64,000 bases of DNA from CAYPIE01 sp964410665 (lineage in GTDB: Bacteria; Planctomycetota; Planctomycetia; Gemmatales; Gemmataceae), in contig CAYPIE010000023.1 of assembly GCA_964410665.1 (NCBI GenBank), positions 1 to 64,000 of the forward strand, in the 5' to 3' direction. The notes below the pieces were generated by a model. That model was not told the origin of the DNA and did no database searches. It worked only from the letters and a program-made list of their open reading frames with translations. This document shows positions 62,638-64,000 of the stretch, piece after piece. The translations under genes and the position numbers were made by a program. How positions within the stretch are numbered: position 1 is the first letter of the stretch; the number at the start of each line of letters is the position of its first letter.

Positions 62638-64000
62638 GTGCAAGTCCTGATCAATGGCCAGTCCCTTCAAAACGCATCGCGAACCCGGGGCATTGGTCGC
62701 TATGCACGCACCTTGCTCGACGGCATTCGGCAAGCCGAGCCTTCCTGGAATCTTACCCTGATCGAGTTTGATCATTTACCCCCCCTGGAGGTTGACCAGC
62801 AGCTATCCGATGGCATCGAGGTCTGCCGCTATCAAACGCCGGTCCCCTTCCAGCCCACCGAGTTTGCCACTCGCTGGGCTGCTGAACAGTCTTTTGGCCG
62901 CTGGTTAGTGGAGCGGAACCCGGATGTTTATCTCAATCCGAGTGTCTGCGAAGGCGATACCATCCAACCACGTTTTTTCAGCGAGCGGATCCGGCACGCG
63001 GCGGTGCTCTACGACCTGATCGCGGTCCTGTACGCCCCAGTCTTCTTCACTGGCCCCACCGTTTGGACCGAGAGCTACACCGAGAAGCTTGCCATCCTTC
63101 GCGAAGCGGACCTGCTGCTGGCCATCTCCGATGCGACCGCCCGTGATTTCCGCCGGCTGTATCCATGGGCCCGACCAGATCTGGTCAACATCGCCGGGGC
63201 CACCGAGGAGGTGTTTGCTCCCATGGCCGATGCCACTATGGCCGCGGCTGACCGACATATCCTCGACCGCTACGCCGTGACTCGGCCGTTTCTGCTGGTC
63301 GGTGGTGGCGACTGTTGGCGGAAGAACATGGCTGGAGCTGTGATGGCATACGCCCGGCTGCCGCAACACTTCCAGCATGAATGGGACCTGGTGCTCACAG
63401 GCAAATACCCCGAGCGTGAACAGCACCGCTTACAGCAACTCGCCGTTCAGCTAGGCATCTCCGCCCAAGTCCGACTGCTGGGTTATGTCTCCGATCGCGA
63501 TCTAGCAGCCCTCTATCGTGCTTGCCGGGTGTTTCTGTTTCCATCGCTCTATGAGGGACTTGGCTTACCGGTGGTTGAGGCGCATCGGTGCGGCACCCCG
63601 GTAGTCACCTCGCGGACCTCCTCTTTACCCGAGTATGCGGGTCCGGTCGCCCACTACTGCGACCCACTCAACCCTGACTCGATCGCTCGGGCGGTGCTAC
63701 AGGCGGTGGATGAGCCAGTCGAAACCCGGCGAGCTGAGCGCATCGCCACGGGGTATCGCCACAGCCCAGCGTCGGTGGGTCAGGCGGCCTCTGCCGCGCT
63801 ACGCCGCCTGGTCGCTGCGCCCGTCGCTCCTGCTCGACCCCGCTTAGCTTGGGTCACGCCACTCGAACCGCCCCTGGGCCTGGCCAACACCCACGCGGAG
63901 TTGCTAGCCGCGGCGGCAAGCCATGAGGTGGAGATCATCTGTCAGCCAGGCTTCACCGCGCCGGTGCCCCATCTCCGCTGTAGTTTCCCAATCTTGCCGG
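62638..64000 (+). CDS. GT4-type glycosyltransferase, 3' end outside window
   Basis: The frame starts with GTG 62638, after GAGAGGAG, and stays open to the window edge (454 codons seen). The N-terminal motif INGQSLQNASRTRGIGRYAR is typical of GT4 enzymes, and the C-terminal half has LVGGGDCWRKNMAGA, VRLLGYVSDRDLAALYRACR and the nucleotide-sugar motif FPSLYEGLGLPVVEAHRCGT with the EGLG..VVE pair. After about residue 400 a second start-like motif (RLAWVTPLEPPLGLANTHAE) appears, so the protein is probably a tandem of two glycosyltransferase domains. It would act in cell-surface polysaccharide synthesis. Confidence 0.88.
   Translation, partial: MQVLINGQSLQNASRTRGIGRYARTLLDGIRQAEPSWNLTLIEFDHLPPLEVDQQLSDGIEVCRYQTPVPFQPTEFATRWAAEQSFGRWLVERNPDVYLNPSVCEGDTIQPRFFSERIRHAAVLYDLIAVLYAPVFFTGPTVWTESYTEKLAILREADLLLAISDATARDFRRLYPWARPDLVNIAGATEEVFAPMADATMAAADRHILDRYAVTRPFLLVGGGDCWRKNMAGAVMAYARLPQHFQHEWDLVLTGKYPEREQHRLQQLAVQLGISAQVRLLGYVSDRDLAALYRACRVFLFPSLYEGLGLPVVEAHRCGTPVVTSRTSSLPEYAGPVAHYCDPLNPDSIARAVLQAVDEPVETRRAERIATGYRHSPASVGQAASAALRRLVAAPVAPARPRLAWVTPLEPPLGLANTHAELLAAAASHEVEIICQPGFTAPVPHLRCSFPILP

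Overview
The window reads as a chromosome segment of a planctomycete. The inference rests on gene content: a secreted DUF1080 (3-keto-disaccharide hydrolase-type) protein, a very long Ser/Thr kinase with a WD40 tail, a secreted WD40 protein next to a broken ECF sigma gene of the type common in Gemmata relatives, a CehA/McbA-type metallohydrolase, Tat-exported enzymes and many secreted hydrolases. A Gemmatales-like lineage is my best guess. The sequence looks GC-rich, with short AT-rich islands confined to intergenic DNA. I saw no rRNA, tRNA, CRISPR array or intact insertion sequence.

Layout. 1-6.5 kb is a decaying signalling region: a WD40 gene broken by a stop codon, a second WD40 scrap, one intact secreted WD40 protein followed by a small secreted protein, a frameshifted ECF sigma gene, a choloylglycine-hydrolase-family amidase and what may be the N-terminal remnant of a kinase. 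6.5-9 kb is an orphan membrane multi-PAS histidine kinase. 9.4-21.3 kb is the most striking part: seven consecutive secreted proteins (nine amidohydrolase modules) in one tightly packed operon. Only the fifth protein keeps the full set of metal ligands; the others look like pseudoenzymes of the same fold. 21.3-29.8 kb holds a membrane transglutaminase-like protein, an AbgT transporter, a minimal ethanolamine module (EutC, EutB, divergent APC permease) and a Tat-exported aldo/keto reductase. 29.8-39.5 kb has a TlpA-like thioredoxin, an M15-like peptidase, the WD40 kinase with two small overlapping upstream ORFs, the DUF1080 protein, an esterase and an SDR. 39.5-50 kb holds an archaeal-type AAA ATPase behind two tandem palindromic repeats that overlap its probable promoter, a pair of paralogous secreted proteins (one a PHP-like metallohydrolase), an AI-2E-type permease, an NHL/PQQ-dehydrogenase-like fusion and an alpha/beta-hydrolase lipoprotein.

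50-56 kb records a tandem duplication of a flavin monooxygenase/SMP-30 gene pair followed by reciprocal loss: one intact copy of each gene survives, the other copies are deletion scraps, and a Tat amidase lies between. 56-58 kb has a HAD phosphatase, a LysR regulator and a probable LysR remnant. 58-62.4 kb is on the minus strand and looks devoted to sulfur and thiol chemistry: a CstB-like persulfide dioxygenase/rhodanese behind an ArsR regulator, then an MBL hydrolase and a TetR regulator, each preceded by the same 18-bp palindrome. The window ends inside a GT4-type glycosyltransferase.

All assignments come from reading translated sequence and motifs by eye; no database search was run.
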